NCBI RefSeq assembly: GCF_000759025.1
Contig: NZ_JPOS01000006.1
Span: 1 to 64,000 of the forward strand
Source of the DNA: Phaeodactylibacter xiamenensis
GTDB lineage: Bacteria > Bacteroidota > Bacteroidia > Chitinophagales > Saprospiraceae
Direction: 5' to 3'
Length of the DNA stretch: 64,000 bases
Below are positions 26,481-35,948 of the stretch, one piece after another (the stretch's first letter is position 1; each line of letters begins with the position of its first letter). A program made the translations under genes and the position numbers. The notes beneath the pieces are model-generated. The model searched no databases. It was not told the origin of the DNA and worked only from the letters and a program-made list of their open reading frames with translations.

Positions 26481-26523
26481 ACAAGCGAGCTCTCTAACGC
26501 GAAAAACGCTGTTAACACTTAGT

Positions 26524-26551
26524 GCCCTGCTTCCTATTTTTGAAGCAGGGC
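26524..26551. terminator. Hairpin between DUF3276 and radC
   Basis: GCCCTGCTTC (26524-26533) pairs with GAAGCAGGGC (26542-26551). The loop is CTATTTTT. It starts 43 bp after the DUF3276 stop and 18 bp before the radC start. Confidence 0.65.
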
Positions 26552-26568
26552 CATCAAAAACACCCCAA

Positions 26569-27267
26569 ATGACTTACCCTCCTCAAAACCTATCGATCAA
26601 AAGCTGGGCGGAAGCGGACCGCCCTCGCGAAAAATTGCTGCATCAGGGCAAATCAGCGCTGTCTGATGCTGAATTACTTGCCATTCTCATTGGCTCAGGT
26701 ACCCGGGAAGACTCCGCCGTTAACCTTGCTAAAAAGGTACTAAAGTCCGTTGGCCACAACCTCAATGACCTGGGGCGCCGCAGTATTGCCGAGCTATGTA
26801 CCTTCAGAGGCATTGGCGAAGCAAAAGCCGTTACAATCGCTGCCGCCCTGGAACTCGGCCGCCGCCGACAGCTTTCGCGTATTGCGGATAAGCCGCAGGT
26901 AAACTGCAGCCGCGATGCGTTTGATGCCATTGCCCCGATTCTGGTCGATTTGCAGCATGAAGAATTCTGGATCCTTAACCTCAACCGGGCCAACCGGGTC
27001 ATGGGCCGCAGCCGCATCAGCACCGGTGGCATGGCAGGCACGGTGGTGGATGCCAAAATTCTGTTTCGCAAAGCGCTTCATGCGGAGGCCAGTGCCATCA
27101 TCCTTTGCCACAATCACCCCTCTGGCAACCTGTTCCCCAGCCAGGCCGATCTGGACCTCACTAAAAAATTAGTAAAGGCCGGAAGGGCGGTAGATATCCC
27201 AGTATTGGACCACCTTATTGTTTCGGAACGCGGCTACTACAGCTTTGCTGATGAAGGTAAACTCTAA
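26569..27267 (+). CDS. radC: RadC family protein (JAB/MPN domain)
   Basis: 232 residues, full length. The N-terminal part carries a UPF0758-type helix-hairpin-helix (LSDAELLAILIGSGT ... FRGIGEAKAVTIAAALELGRR). The C-terminal JAMM motif is HxHPSG with a distal Asp (CHNHPSGN ... QADLDL) and an upstream glutamate in HAEASAI. The family is a predicted metallo-hydrolase; its historical link to DNA repair is not confirmed. Chromosomal copies like this one differ from those on mobile elements. Confidence 0.88.
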   Translation: MTYPPQNLSIKSWAEADRPREKLLHQGKSALSDAELLAILIGSGTREDSAVNLAKKVLKSVGHNLNDLGRRSIAELCTFRGIGEAKAVTIAAALELGRRRQLSRIADKPQVNCSRDAFDAIAPILVDLQHEEFWILNLNRANRVMGRSRISTGGMAGTVVDAKILFRKALHAEASAIILCHNHPSGNLFPSQADLDLTKKLVKAGRAVDIPVLDHLIVSERGYYSFADEGKL

Positions 27268-27335
27268 CCCGCTGCAACTTATCGCCTACTGCCGTGTTTT
27301 TAAGACTATCCTGAAAATAATGTGACAACACCGGA

Positions 27336-29105
27336 ATGGCATCAAGTGATAAGAATAAGGTAGACTACAAATTACTGGGCAGGGTCTTTGCAATGGCGAA
27401 GCCCTACCGGTCGGTTTTCATTACCGCAGCAACCCTCGCGGTGCTCCTGGCTCCAATATCAACGGCACGCCCTTACCTGATTAAAGTGATGGTAGATGAT
27501 TATATCTTCGCCAGCGATATCCCGGGCCTTTCCAGGATGGCCATGGTCCTGGTGGGGCTGTTATTCCTGGACTCCCTGTGCCGGTACTGGTTCATCTATT
27601 CAACTAACTTGCTCGGGCAGTCCGTCATTCGGGACCTCAGGGTTAAGGTCTTCCGGCATATTACCAAGCTCCGGTTAACTTACTTTGACCGTACGCCAAT
27701 CGGGACGTCAACCACAAGGACGATCAACGATATTGAAGCCATCAACACCGTATTTTCTCAGGGGTCCATCACCATTATCGCGGACTTGCTAACGCTGGTG
27801 ACCGTACTTGGTGTGATGTTTTACACCAGCTGGAAACTGACACTAATCTGCCTGACAACGATGCCCTTTCTGATTCTGGCAAGCTACATCTTCAAAGAGA
27901 AAGTCAAAAAGTCTTATCAGCGGGTCCGCTCCCATATATCTGCCATGAATGCCTTTCTGCAGGAACGCATCTCAGGAATGCGGATCGTGCAAATCTTCAA
28001 CTCGGAACGGGAAGAGATGGGCAAATTTAAAACCATCAACCGGGACTATACTCAGGCTAACCTGGACAGCATCCTGTATTATGCTGTATTCTTCCCGGTG
28101 GTGGAGATTATCTCAGCGGCCTCCCTCGGCCTGATGGTATGGTGGGGCGCTCAGGATGCCCTGAAAGCCAGTGGCGTCACTTTGGGAGCGCTGATTGCCT
28201 TTCCGGTTTACCTCGACATGCTGTTCCGCCCTATTCGTACAGTAGCCAACAACTTCAACAACCTGCAAATGGGCCTCGTCGCTTCGGAGCGGGTCTTCAA
28301 CCTCATTGATCAGGATGACCGGATTGAGGATCAGGGGGAAATCAAACCTGAGAAACTGAAAGGCCATATTGAGTTCGAAAAGGTGCATTTTGCCTATCAA
28401 TTGCCAGAGTACGTGCTTAAGGATATCAGCTTCGAAGTAAAGCCGGGGGAGACGCTCGCTATTGTTGGCAGCACTGGCTCCGGTAAGTCTACAATTATTA
28501 ATATCCTCAACCGGTTTTATGAGATACAAAAAGGGCGAATCAAAGTTGATGGCACGCCCATTGAGGATTTTGACCTGGAGGCGTATCGCAAGCGTATCGC
28601 CATTGTCCTGCAGGATGTATTCCTTTTTTCCGGTTCCGTTATGGAGAATATCACGCTCAGGGACGACCGTTTCTCCCGGGAAGAAGTCGTTAATGCTGCA
28701 AAGCTCATCGGTGCGCATGAATTCATAGAAAAGCTGCCGGGTGGATATGACTACAAAGTAATGGAGCGGGGCGCCACGCTCTCTATGGGTCAACGGCAAC
28801 TCATATCATTTGTCAGGGCGCTGGTTTTTGACCCGGATATTCTCATTCTGGACGAAGCCACTTCCTCTATTGACCCGGAAACAGAGTCTGTCATTCAATA
28901 CGCCATCGAAAAGCTGATAGCCAGACGGACCTCTATCATTATTGCGCATCGCTTATCGACGATACGGCACGCCAATAACATTATGGTGCTCAGCCGGGGA
29001 GAGGTTCAAGAGTTTGGGCCGCACGAAAGCCTGCTGCAAATCGAAGATGGCAAATACCGGAATCTGTACGAGATGCAGTTTCTGCAGGTCGCCGAAGGAG
29101 AATAA
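27336..29105 (+). CDS. ABC-type multidrug/lipid exporter, half-transporter
   Basis: 589 residues. Six membrane helices in residues ~20-320, then an ATP-binding domain: Walker A GSTGSGKST at 378-386, signature LSMGQRQ, Walker B ILILDEATSS and H-loop AHRLSTIR. The TMD-NBD order fits homodimeric MsbA/LmrA/YheI-type exporters. Substrate unknown. It ends with no gap against the convergent deacylase gene. Confidence 0.9.
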   Translation: MASSDKNKVDYKLLGRVFAMAKPYRSVFITAATLAVLLAPISTARPYLIKVMVDDYIFASDIPGLSRMAMVLVGLLFLDSLCRYWFIYSTNLLGQSVIRDLRVKVFRHITKLRLTYFDRTPIGTSTTRTINDIEAINTVFSQGSITIIADLLTLVTVLGVMFYTSWKLTLICLTTMPFLILASYIFKEKVKKSYQRVRSHISAMNAFLQERISGMRIVQIFNSEREEMGKFKTINRDYTQANLDSILYYAVFFPVVEIISAASLGLMVWWGAQDALKASGVTLGALIAFPVYLDMLFRPIRTVANNFNNLQMGLVASERVFNLIDQDDRIEDQGEIKPEKLKGHIEFEKVHFAYQLPEYVLKDISFEVKPGETLAIVGSTGSGKSTIINILNRFYEIQKGRIKVDGTPIEDFDLEAYRKRIAIVLQDVFLFSGSVMENITLRDDRFSREEVVNAAKLIGAHEFIEKLPGGYDYKVMERGATLSMGQRQLISFVRALVFDPDILILDEATSSIDPETESVIQYAIEKLIARRTSIIIAHRLSTIRHANNIMVLSRGEVQEFGPHESLLQIEDGKYRNLYEMQFLQVAEGE

Positions 29106-30056
29106 CTATTGGAAAACAGCCTGTGATACTGCCCTGATCAGGAAGAAACCATCCTCTCCCTGCTTTTGATAGAGTGGCATTAGGATCAGCCCGTCTTCAA
29201 TCGCTTCGATAGGCCCGTTGCGGTCGAACGCAAGAATTTCACCCTGCTTTACCTTCTGGAAATTTTTGTAATCCGGAACCATACGGAAATGGTCCTCCGG
29301 CTCAATGGAGTGGGTGGTGATCAGTTCAGATACTTTCGGTAAGCCCCGGGCGTACTCTATGAGCAAAGCATCGTGCCGGTTCTCCACATCCTCAGAGCGC
29401 ACGCAGCCGATGGTACGCATACAATTGATGATCGCTGCAATAGCCCGGTTTACTGATAAGGTTTCTTCATGCTGGCCGGACTCAAAACAAACGGTAGTGG
29501 TTTCCACGCCTATGTTCTCCGTATTAAAGTAGTGAAGGGTCGTCCCCTGAATACCTTCCAGCAATCCTGTGATAACCGGGGCATGCAGTTCAACAGCAAT
29601 ATTTACACTTTTAGGGTCGTCGGTAGCGATAGAAAAAATCCCCCCGTAGGCTGTGGTGGTGTGGAGGTCGAGGATGATAACTTCATCGGGCTGATAGTCC
29701 TGAATTTCCTCCATAACAGCTGTATGCAGCTCCAGAATTTCGAGCTCTTCGTGCCGGAGCTTACTGACCGGGGTATTGAGCACATACTCCACGACTTCAG
29801 GACGCCACTGACGATTGAGGTCCCGGTTAAGAAAGCGGACACCATTCTCAATCGCCCGCAGGTTGCCTTTAAACCCAACGATCCGGCCCCGGAAACGGAA
29901 GTCAGGGTTTGATTCGGGCTCCAGTTCCAGTAATTTGAAAAGAATACTAAGCGCCTGAATGCCTGCCGGCTCATTGCCGTGCATGCCGCCGAAACAAATC
30001 AAAAGCGGCCCTTTTTCCTGCCCGGTATGCCTGCCTATTAATCGCTTTTCCTTCAT
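29106..30056 (-). CDS. Succinylglutamate desuccinylase/aspartoacylase-type zinc deacylase (M14-like)
   Basis: 316 residues from the ATG at 30056. Zinc ligands: H26 and E29 in GGMHGNEPAG, and a later His in IILDLHTTT. NRDLNR supplies the substrate carboxylate-binding arginines. The family removes acyl groups from N-acyl amino acids or acts as a small carboxypeptidase; substrate unknown. The upstream in-frame start at 30101 lacks support. Confidence 0.82.
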   Translation of the reverse strand: MKEKRLIGRHTGQEKGPLLICFGGMHGNEPAGIQALSILFKLLELEPESNPDFRFRGRIVGFKGNLRAIENGVRFLNRDLNRQWRPEVVEYVLNTPVSKLRHEELEILELHTAVMEEIQDYQPDEVIILDLHTTTAYGGIFSIATDDPKSVNIAVELHAPVITGLLEGIQGTTLHYFNTENIGVETTTVCFESGQHEETLSVNRAIAAIINCMRTIGCVRSEDVENRHDALLIEYARGLPKVSELITTHSIEPEDHFRMVPDYKNFQKVKQGEILAFDRNGPIEAIEDGLILMPLYQKQGEDGFFLIRAVSQAVFQ

Positions 30057-30177
30057 TGCTTCTTGGTCTCGTATTCGTTTGCCGGCACCCACCGGGCCCA
30101 ATCACCCGCCCGGCAAACCTGTTTTGGCAATATACGAGAGTTCGCTAAAAAAAGGAAGGCTTAGGCTGATTGCTATT

Positions 30178-30645
30178 TCAGGAAGCTACAGCAGGTGAAG
30201 ATTTGGGGTTGGGGAGCCGGAGTTCCAGGTATTGCGCTTTAAAGCCAAGCTTCTGATAGATGGCAAGTGCCGGATTGTCGGATTTGACATGCATAGCGAT
30301 ATCACCGTCAGCATATTTTACGCCCTGATCAATCAGCTGCTTCACAAAAGCTTCCTGTCTTCGGTAACTGGCTTCAACGGTCACAAAAACAAAAATATTT
30401 TTGGGATTATAGGCTTCCATACCGGTGCGATTAGCAATAATGGCCCCGATGATCTGCTTGTTGTGCCGGGCTACCAGTACAAAACCACCAAAGGAAGGTT
30501 TGAGCTTCATAGCATACTCTATCGCTTCCCGGATACTGTCACACTCACTATGCCCCTCCTGCTCCGTAAGGAATTGGACCACCTGGCTTTTCTCCATTGG
30601 GCTCATACCTGAAAAGGCGTCGTACAACTGATACTGATAATCCAT
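30178..30645 (-). CDS. GNAT-family N-acetyltransferase
   Basis: 155 residues from the ATG at 30645. The acetyl-CoA fold is seen in GGFVLVARHNKQIIGAIIANR, VFVTVEASYRRQEAFVKQLID and the C-terminal DNPALAIYQKLGFKAQYLELRL, a classic GNAT motif B. Motif A (Q/R-x-x-G-x-G/A) is weak (YRRQEAF), so CoA binding is less canonical. Substrate unknown. Confidence 0.78.
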   Translation of the reverse strand: MDYQYQLYDAFSGMSPMEKSQVVQFLTEQEGHSECDSIREAIEYAMKLKPSFGGFVLVARHNKQIIGAIIANRTGMEAYNPKNIFVFVTVEASYRRQEAFVKQLIDQGVKYADGDIAMHVKSDNPALAIYQKLGFKAQYLELRLPNPKSSPAVAS

Positions 30646-31205
30646 TTTAAATCGTCTTTTCGCTCTCTCAAAGCAGTAAATAAATAACTGTTGAACCTGT
30701 TTTCCCGGAGCCGACCGATGCATAACGCAAAGATCAGGCGATAGATTGTCAACCGTTAGCGAGTGTTGGTCCTACCAGGGTTGCTGACCTGACTACGGGG
30801 AAGTCCCTGTTAGAGACCGTTGGAAATAGGTTCCGCTACAAAAGGGATTATAGTCTTGCCTGAAAGTTTTTGGGGAAGTGTTTGCAAGCCACTTGGCCTA
30901 CATCACTAATAAGTGCTCTGTTTGGGGCTCCGTTGAGGAGCAGATAGCGTAGATAGTTAGGAATGTTCAGGGTTACCTTAATTTGACAGAGGTCTTTATC
31001 TGCCATTTCGCTGCCTAAGTTCACAGACCTTTGCGGAAAAACAGCAATAACCGGTGTCGAATCAGTTAAACAGAGTGTTGATCATAAAGTGAAGTTTTGT
31101 CGCTCTAAGAACGAACAGTAGACAAGTTAAAGATTATCTTTAGGATTTCAAATTTTCAGCTTGCTTCTTTCTGATTTTCAGCAGAGTATCAAAACAAACA
31201 ATAAT
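30646..31205. other. 560-bp gap, one candidate small ORF
   Basis: No gene longer than 60 codons. A 52-codon minus-strand ORF at 30848-31006 looks protein-like. The remainder holds no repeat or RNA that I recognise. Confidence 0.5.
30848..31006 (-). CDS. Candidate 52-residue small protein
   Basis: The ORF starts with ATG at 31006 and reads MADKDLCQIKVTLNIPNYLR, then a hydrophobic YLLLNG and VGQVACKHFPKNF before TAA. Codon use and amino-acid composition look like a real protein, and the frame stays open another 28 codons upstream of the ATG. I recognise no family. It could instead be the end of a decayed gene. Confidence 0.33.
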   Translation of the reverse strand: MADKDLCQIKVTLNIPNYLRYLLLNGAPNRALISDVGQVACKHFPKNFQARL

Positions 31206-32990
31206 ATGAAAGCGATTTTAAGCCTTCTTGTCCCTACCCTCAGCCTTTTCCTGCTGCTCCCGGCCTCCCCTCCTACTCGATGGCAAGACAAGGTGGAGCC
31301 TGCGCTGATGACAGACCTGGAACGCGATGGCTATGCTTCCTTCATTGTATTGTTTGAGCAGCAGGCAGATGTATCCGCCGCCCGTCAGCAAGGCAGCAAG
31401 GTGCAAATGGGAACTTATGTATTTGAGCAAACCCGGGCCGTAGCCACTGCTGCACAAAAAACAGCCATCGGTCTCCTCCGGGCACAGCAGTCCCCTTACC
31501 GTAGCTTTTACATTGTTAATGCCATTCAGACCAAAGGGAGCTTGTCGCTCGTGAAGGCTCTCGCTGCACTGCCGGAAGTCAGGGCCATTCAGCCGAATCC
31601 TACAGTAGCGGTGGACTTGTTGCCCGAAGAGCGCGAACAACAAGCCCTCGATTTCCGCGAGGGGGTGGAATGGGGCATTGCCGCCATCGGTGCTGATCAG
31701 GTGTGGGATATGGGCTTCACCGGGCAGGGTGTAGTCATTGGAGGACAAGACACCGGGTATGAATGGGACCACCCCGCTATCAAAGAGAGCTACCGCGGTT
31801 GGGACGACACGCTTTCCCAGGCCGACCACAACTACAACTGGCACGATGCCATACACGAAATCGACTCCATGAACGGCCCGCCCTACATCGCTGAAGCCAA
31901 CCCCTGTGGGTTGAGCAGCCTTGTGCCCTGCGATGACCACAACCACGGTACTCACACGATGGGTACGATGACCGGTACCGTTAGCGATGAAGGCAAAAGC
32001 ATAGGCGTGGCGCCCGGTGCCAAATGGATAGCCTGCCGCAACATGGAGCGTGGCTATGGCAGCCCGGCTTCCTACATTGAATGCTTTGAGTGGTTCCTGG
32101 CCCCCACGGACCTGAATGGAGAAAATCCGGACCCTTCCAAAGCACCGCACGTTATTGCCAACTCGTGGAGCTGCCCCGAAATTGAAGGCTGTACGCCTGC
32201 CAATTTTGAGACCATGCAGATTGCCGTGGACAACCTCAAGGCTGCCGGTGTAGTTGTGGTGGTTTCTGCGGGCAACAGCGGCAGCCAGTGCCATACGGTA
32301 AGTACCCCCGCTGCTATTTTTGAGAACAGCTTTACCGTTGGTGCTACCCGGCAAACAGATACGATTGCCAATTTCAGCAGCCGGGGTACGGTCACCGTGG
32401 ATAGCAGCAACCGGCTGAAGCCCAATATCGCCGCACCGGGCGTAGGTGTTCGTTCCAGCATCAGGAACGGCGGCTTTGCCACCTTCTCAGGTACAAGCAT
32501 GGCAGGCCCGCACGTAGCCGGCGCCGTTGCCCTGCTGATTTCTGCCAATCCGGAACTGGCCGGTCAGGTAGAAGCTATTGAAAGCTTATTGGAAAGTACG
32601 GCCCGCCCCATGCTTAGCGATCAGGACTGCGGTGGCGTATCCGGTATGGAAGTACCCAATGCGGTCTACGGTTATGGGCGGATGGATATTTTGGCTGCTG
32701 TACAGGAAACGGTGAGTACTTCCAGCCAGGAAACCATTTCAATTGAACAGGCTTTGCAAGTCGCCCCCAACCCTGCCCGGGAAACGGTGTTGCTAAACAG
32801 TGTTATGCCCCCTGCCGCTACGGCAACGGTTCAGTGGTTCGATACCCAAAGCCGCCTTATTAAAACAGTGAACTGGCCTGCAATGACTACACAATTGGAA
32901 GTGGATATCCGCGATTTGCCGAAAGGCGTTTATATCGTACAAGCCCGGATGGGCACAGAGCTTTTCAGCACGCGGGTCGTGAAGCAATAG
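31206..32990 (+). CDS. Subtilisin-like serine protease (S8) with T9SS domain
   Basis: 594 residues from the ATG at 31206, which gives the signal peptide KAILSLLVPTLSLFLLLPAS. The catalytic triad is D182 (GQDTGYEWDHP), H247 (NHGTHTMG) and S431 (SGTSMAGPH). An I9-like propeptide lies at ~25-140. A type A sorting domain begins near 518 (VAPNPARETVLLN ... PKGVYIVQARMG). Likely a secreted protease acting outside the cell. It resembles bacillopeptidase F-type subtilases. Confidence 0.88.
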   Translation: MKAILSLLVPTLSLFLLLPASPPTRWQDKVEPALMTDLERDGYASFIVLFEQQADVSAARQQGSKVQMGTYVFEQTRAVATAAQKTAIGLLRAQQSPYRSFYIVNAIQTKGSLSLVKALAALPEVRAIQPNPTVAVDLLPEEREQQALDFREGVEWGIAAIGADQVWDMGFTGQGVVIGGQDTGYEWDHPAIKESYRGWDDTLSQADHNYNWHDAIHEIDSMNGPPYIAEANPCGLSSLVPCDDHNHGTHTMGTMTGTVSDEGKSIGVAPGAKWIACRNMERGYGSPASYIECFEWFLAPTDLNGENPDPSKAPHVIANSWSCPEIEGCTPANFETMQIAVDNLKAAGVVVVVSAGNSGSQCHTVSTPAAIFENSFTVGATRQTDTIANFSSRGTVTVDSSNRLKPNIAAPGVGVRSSIRNGGFATFSGTSMAGPHVAGAVALLISANPELAGQVEAIESLLESTARPMLSDQDCGGVSGMEVPNAVYGYGRMDILAAVQETVSTSSQETISIEQALQVAPNPARETVLLNSVMPPAATATVQWFDTQSRLIKTVNWPAMTTQLEVDIRDLPKGVYIVQARMGTELFSTRVVKQ

Positions 32991-32993
32991 GGT

Positions 32994-33025
32994 TTGGCAG
33001 GGTGTGCAGAAAGTTATTACCTTTG
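32994..33025 (+). promoter_or_regulatory. trhO promoter, Bacteroidota type
   Basis: TTTG ending at 32996, a 21-base spacer and TACCTTTG at 33018-33025 match the TTTG/TTG-TAnnTTTG consensus. It lies 112 bp before the trhO start. Confidence 0.6.
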
Positions 33026-33136
33026 CATCCGCAAAAAATCAGGTAAAGCCTGATCTTTTGCATAGTATGGTTAGCAGCCGGGAGCAATCCCAGCAAGCCT
33101 GCAACTTGTGATTCGTTAACGTACTAACAAAACAAC

Positions 33137-34183
33137 ATGCCGATATTACACAACCGCGTCAACAACGACGAGCTGAAACGCCGTATGCTGGAAAGTGACG
33201 AGGCGCGCGTCACCCTTTCTTTTTACCAATACCACAACCTGGAGGACCCGAAGCAGTTCCGCAATGAGCTATTCCTGCGCTGGAGCAAGCTGGATGTTTT
33301 TGGCCGGATCTACGTGGCGAAAGAGGGCATCAACGGGCAGATTTCCGTACCGGAGTCCAAATTTGAAGGCTTCAAAGCGGATATGTATAGCATTCCCTGG
33401 CTGAACGGGGTGCGCCTGAATATTGCCGTAGACGATGACGGCAAGTCCTTCTACAAGCTAAAGATCAAGGTGCGCGACAAGATCGTAGCCGATGGGCTGG
33501 ACGACGAAAGCTTTGATGTAACCAAGCGCGGCAGCCACCTGAGCGCCGAGGAGGTCAATGCGCTGATGGATGACCCAGACACGGTGGTAGTCGATATGCG
33601 CAATCATTACGAAAGCGAAGTCGGTTACTTCGAAGGCGCAATCCGCCCGGATGTGGAGACCTTCCGAGAAGCCCTGCCTCTGGTGGAGGATATGCTGGAG
33701 GATCAAAAAGATAAGCCGATCATCATGTACTGCACCGGTGGCATCCGCTGTGAGAAAGCGAGTGCCTACTACCTGCACAGAGGCTTCCAAAAAGTGCACA
33801 TGATTGATGGCGGCATCATTGAATATGCCAGGCAGTGCGATCAGAAGGGGCTACCGAAGAGATTCATCGGCAAGAACTTCGTCTTTGATGAGCGTATGGG
33901 CGAGCGCATCACCAATGATGTGATCTCCCGCTGCCATCAGTGCGGTGCCCCCTGCGATACGCATGTCAACTGTGCGAATGACGCCTGCCATATCCTGTTC
34001 ATTCAGTGCCCGGCCTGCGCCGAAAAGTATGATGCCTGCTGCTCTAAGGCCTGCAACGACTTTAAAGCGTTACCCGAAGAAGAACGGGAAGCCCTAAAAG
34101 GCAAGGTGGAATTTAACGGTACTAAGTTTGGAAAAGGCCGATATAAAGCACTCCGGAAGGATGAGCCGCTGGATGTGAGTTAA
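33137..34183 (+). CDS. trhO: tRNA uridine(34) hydroxylase, rhodanese family
   Basis: 348 residues. The N-terminal domain ([16 protein letters not shown] ... [17 protein letters not shown]) and the rhodanese domain with the active-site loop [12 protein letters not shown] (C199) fit TrhO (formerly YceA). A Cys-rich C-terminal tail follows ([30 protein letters not shown]). TrhO hydroxylates U34 of several tRNAs using O2. It has its own promoter. Confidence 0.9.
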   Translation: MPILHNRVNNDELKRRMLESDEARVTLSFYQYHNLEDPKQFRNELFLRWSKLDVFGRIYVAKEGINGQISVPESKFEGFKADMYSIPWLNGVRLNIAVDDDGKSFYKLKIKVRDKIVADGLDDESFDVTKRGSHLSAEEVNALMDDPDTVVVDMRNHYESEVGYFEGAIRPDVETFREALPLVEDMLEDQKDKPIIMYCTGGIRCEKASAYYLHRGFQKVHMIDGGIIEYARQCDQKGLPKRFIGKNFVFDERMGERITNDVISRCHQCGAPCDTHVNCANDACHILFIQCPACAEKYDACCSKACNDFKALPEEEREALKGKVEFNGTKFGKGRYKALRKDEPLDVS

Positions 34184-34307
34184 GTTCTGCCTTCGCATAA
34201 AGCTATGGCGGAGGGACGGAGTTTAGAGGTGAGGGATTAGTGTTTAGGGGTGAGGGGCTTGACGTACGGATAGAAATACTTAATTTGGAGGCTCACAAAC
34301 GAAGCCA

Positions 34308-35462
34308 ATGAGTATCAACGTCCGTTCCCGCCACCTCGAAGGCGCTGAGGTCGCCTGGTTCGCCCCGCTTTGCAATGGGGATGATGAGTTTTTGAGCCGG
34401 CACGACTTCCGCTACAAAAGCAACTGGAGCAATACCTCCAACGTATTGCTAACCACCGACCGGCTTGGCTACCGCAACATCCTCTGCCCCTCTTCCTATC
34501 AGGTGGGGCAGGATGTGTGGACTTTTGCCAGTGCGGTTGCCCCCCTCACTCAGCAAATCAATATCCTGACGGCTATCCGCTGCGGGGAGCTGCACCCGCC
34601 CATGCTGGCCCGCTCTATCGCTACGCTGGACCACATCCTGCGCGGCCGGCTCACCATCAATATCATTTCCTCCAATATGCCGGGGGAAGAGCTGGAATCC
34701 GCAGCCCGCTATCAGCGCTCCCGGGAGGTGATCGAAATCCTGAAGCAGTGCTGGACGCAGGACCACATCGACTTCAAAGGCGAGTTTTACAACATCCAGC
34801 TGCCGACCACCGAGCCGGTAAAGCCCTATCAGCAAAACGGCGGCCCTCTACTCTACTTCGGCGGTTACTCCCCGCCCGGTGTGGACCTCTGCGCGGAGCA
34901 CTGCGATGTCTATCTCATGTGGCCGGAAACAGAAGACAAGCTTCAGCAGCTCATGCAAAATATGAGTGACAAAGCTGCTGGTTATGATCGGGAAGTCGAC
35001 TTTGGGTTACGCGTGCACGTCATCGTTCGGGAAACAGAGGCTGAAGCCCGCGCTGCCGCCCGCCGCCTTATGACTTATGTGGACGACCAACGGGGTGAAG
35101 AAATCCGCCTTCGCGCCCAGGACGGCAAATCCTACGGCGTCTCCCGCCAAACCGCCGTGCGCGAGCAAGCCGATGACGAAGGCTTTGTGGAAGACCACCT
35201 TTGGACTGGGATTGGCCGGGCGCGTTCCGGTTGCGGCGCGGCTATCGTGGGCGACCCCGATCAGGTATTGGCTAAGATTCAGCGGTACGTGGATATGGGC
35301 ATCCGCGCCTTCATTTTCTCCGGCTACCCGCATTTGGATGAGTGTAATCTGTTCGGGCGCTACGTTTTGCCGCGGATCAAGACGTTTTCTATGCCTGTGG
35401 TGCAGGGGCGGCAGCCGATGGGGATGCCAGGAACACCGCTGGGGGCTGGGGCGCGGGGGTGA
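34308..35462 (+). CDS. LLM-class flavin-dependent monooxygenase (alkanesulfonate monooxygenase-like)
   Basis: 384 residues. The sequence is close to SsuD-type enzymes: NILTAIRCGELHPPMLARSIATLDHILRGRLTINIISS, then YQRSREVIEILKQCW and GEFYNIQLPTTEPVKPYQQNGGPLLYFGGYSPPG. These enzymes use FMNH2 and O2 to desulfonate alkanesulfonates or oxidise related carbon substrates. No NADPH:FMN reductase or sulfonate transporter is adjacent, so the physiological substrate is open. Confidence 0.82.
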   Translation: MSINVRSRHLEGAEVAWFAPLCNGDDEFLSRHDFRYKSNWSNTSNVLLTTDRLGYRNILCPSSYQVGQDVWTFASAVAPLTQQINILTAIRCGELHPPMLARSIATLDHILRGRLTINIISSNMPGEELESAARYQRSREVIEILKQCWTQDHIDFKGEFYNIQLPTTEPVKPYQQNGGPLLYFGGYSPPGVDLCAEHCDVYLMWPETEDKLQQLMQNMSDKAAGYDREVDFGLRVHVIVRETEAEARAAARRLMTYVDDQRGEEIRLRAQDGKSYGVSRQTAVREQADDEGFVEDHLWTGIGRARSGCGAAIVGDPDQVLAKIQRYVDMGIRAFIFSGYPHLDECNLFGRYVLPRIKTFSMPVVQGRQPMGMPGTPLGAGARG

Positions 35463-35473
35463 GTTGGCCGTAG

Positions 35474-35486
35474 CTGGTACGACCAG
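35474..35486. repeat. Short shared hairpin CTGGTACGACCAG
   Basis: The same 13-mer, an inverted repeat CTGGT/ACCAG with a 3-nt loop, also occurs at 5225-5237. Both copies lie within 25 bp after a stop codon. Function unknown. Confidence 0.4.
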
Positions 35487-35714
35487 CGGGGGGGATTTTC
35501 GAATCTGTATAGAAAGCTCAAAAAGCTTTACATTGATTTTTTACATAGAGTATGATGTTAAAACGGCACGATGACAATCGATATTCAATGGTTTATAGGG
35601 TAGAATACTGGAACTAGATTGTCTAGCGCCACGTTTATTCATATATTCAACAAGGATTACGATTTCGGAACCCTGTTTATAAACATCCTATTTAGAAATA
35701 AAAAAGCAGTAGCC

Positions 35715-35948
35715 ATGAAAACAGTAACCTTAAATATTGAAGATCAGGATTTCGTGGATTTGGGACTAGAGCCCAAAGCAAAGCAAATAGACTATGAAGA
35801 TTTGGTACAAAAAATCAAAGCTAAGCTTGCAAAAGAAGGAATGTTGAAAAGTCTTGAGCTAGCGAAAAAAGCTGGACTATCTGATTTGACTATTGACGAA
35901 ATTAATGCAGAAATTGATGCCGTAAGAAATGCAAAAAGTAATTCTTGA
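35715..35948 (+). CDS. Antitoxin of a PIN-type toxin-antitoxin pair
   Basis: 77 residues from the ATG at 35715. The mostly helical sequence (YEDLVQKIKAKLAKEGMLKSLELAKKAGLSDLTIDEINAEIDAV) and position directly before a PIN toxin, with a 20-bp overlap, identify it as the antitoxin. The DNA-binding part is not obvious, but the N-terminal TVTLNIEDQDF could be a short strand for dimerisation. AT-rich compared with flanking genes. Confidence 0.65.
   Translation: MKTVTLNIEDQDFVDLGLEPKAKQIDYEDLVQKIKAKLAKEGMLKSLELAKKAGLSDLTIDEINAEIDAVRNAKSNS

Noticed and set aside
31218..32354. 378-codon ORF antisense to the subtilase
   Set aside because: Shadow of the GC-rich coding strand; the plus strand has a full catalytic triad.
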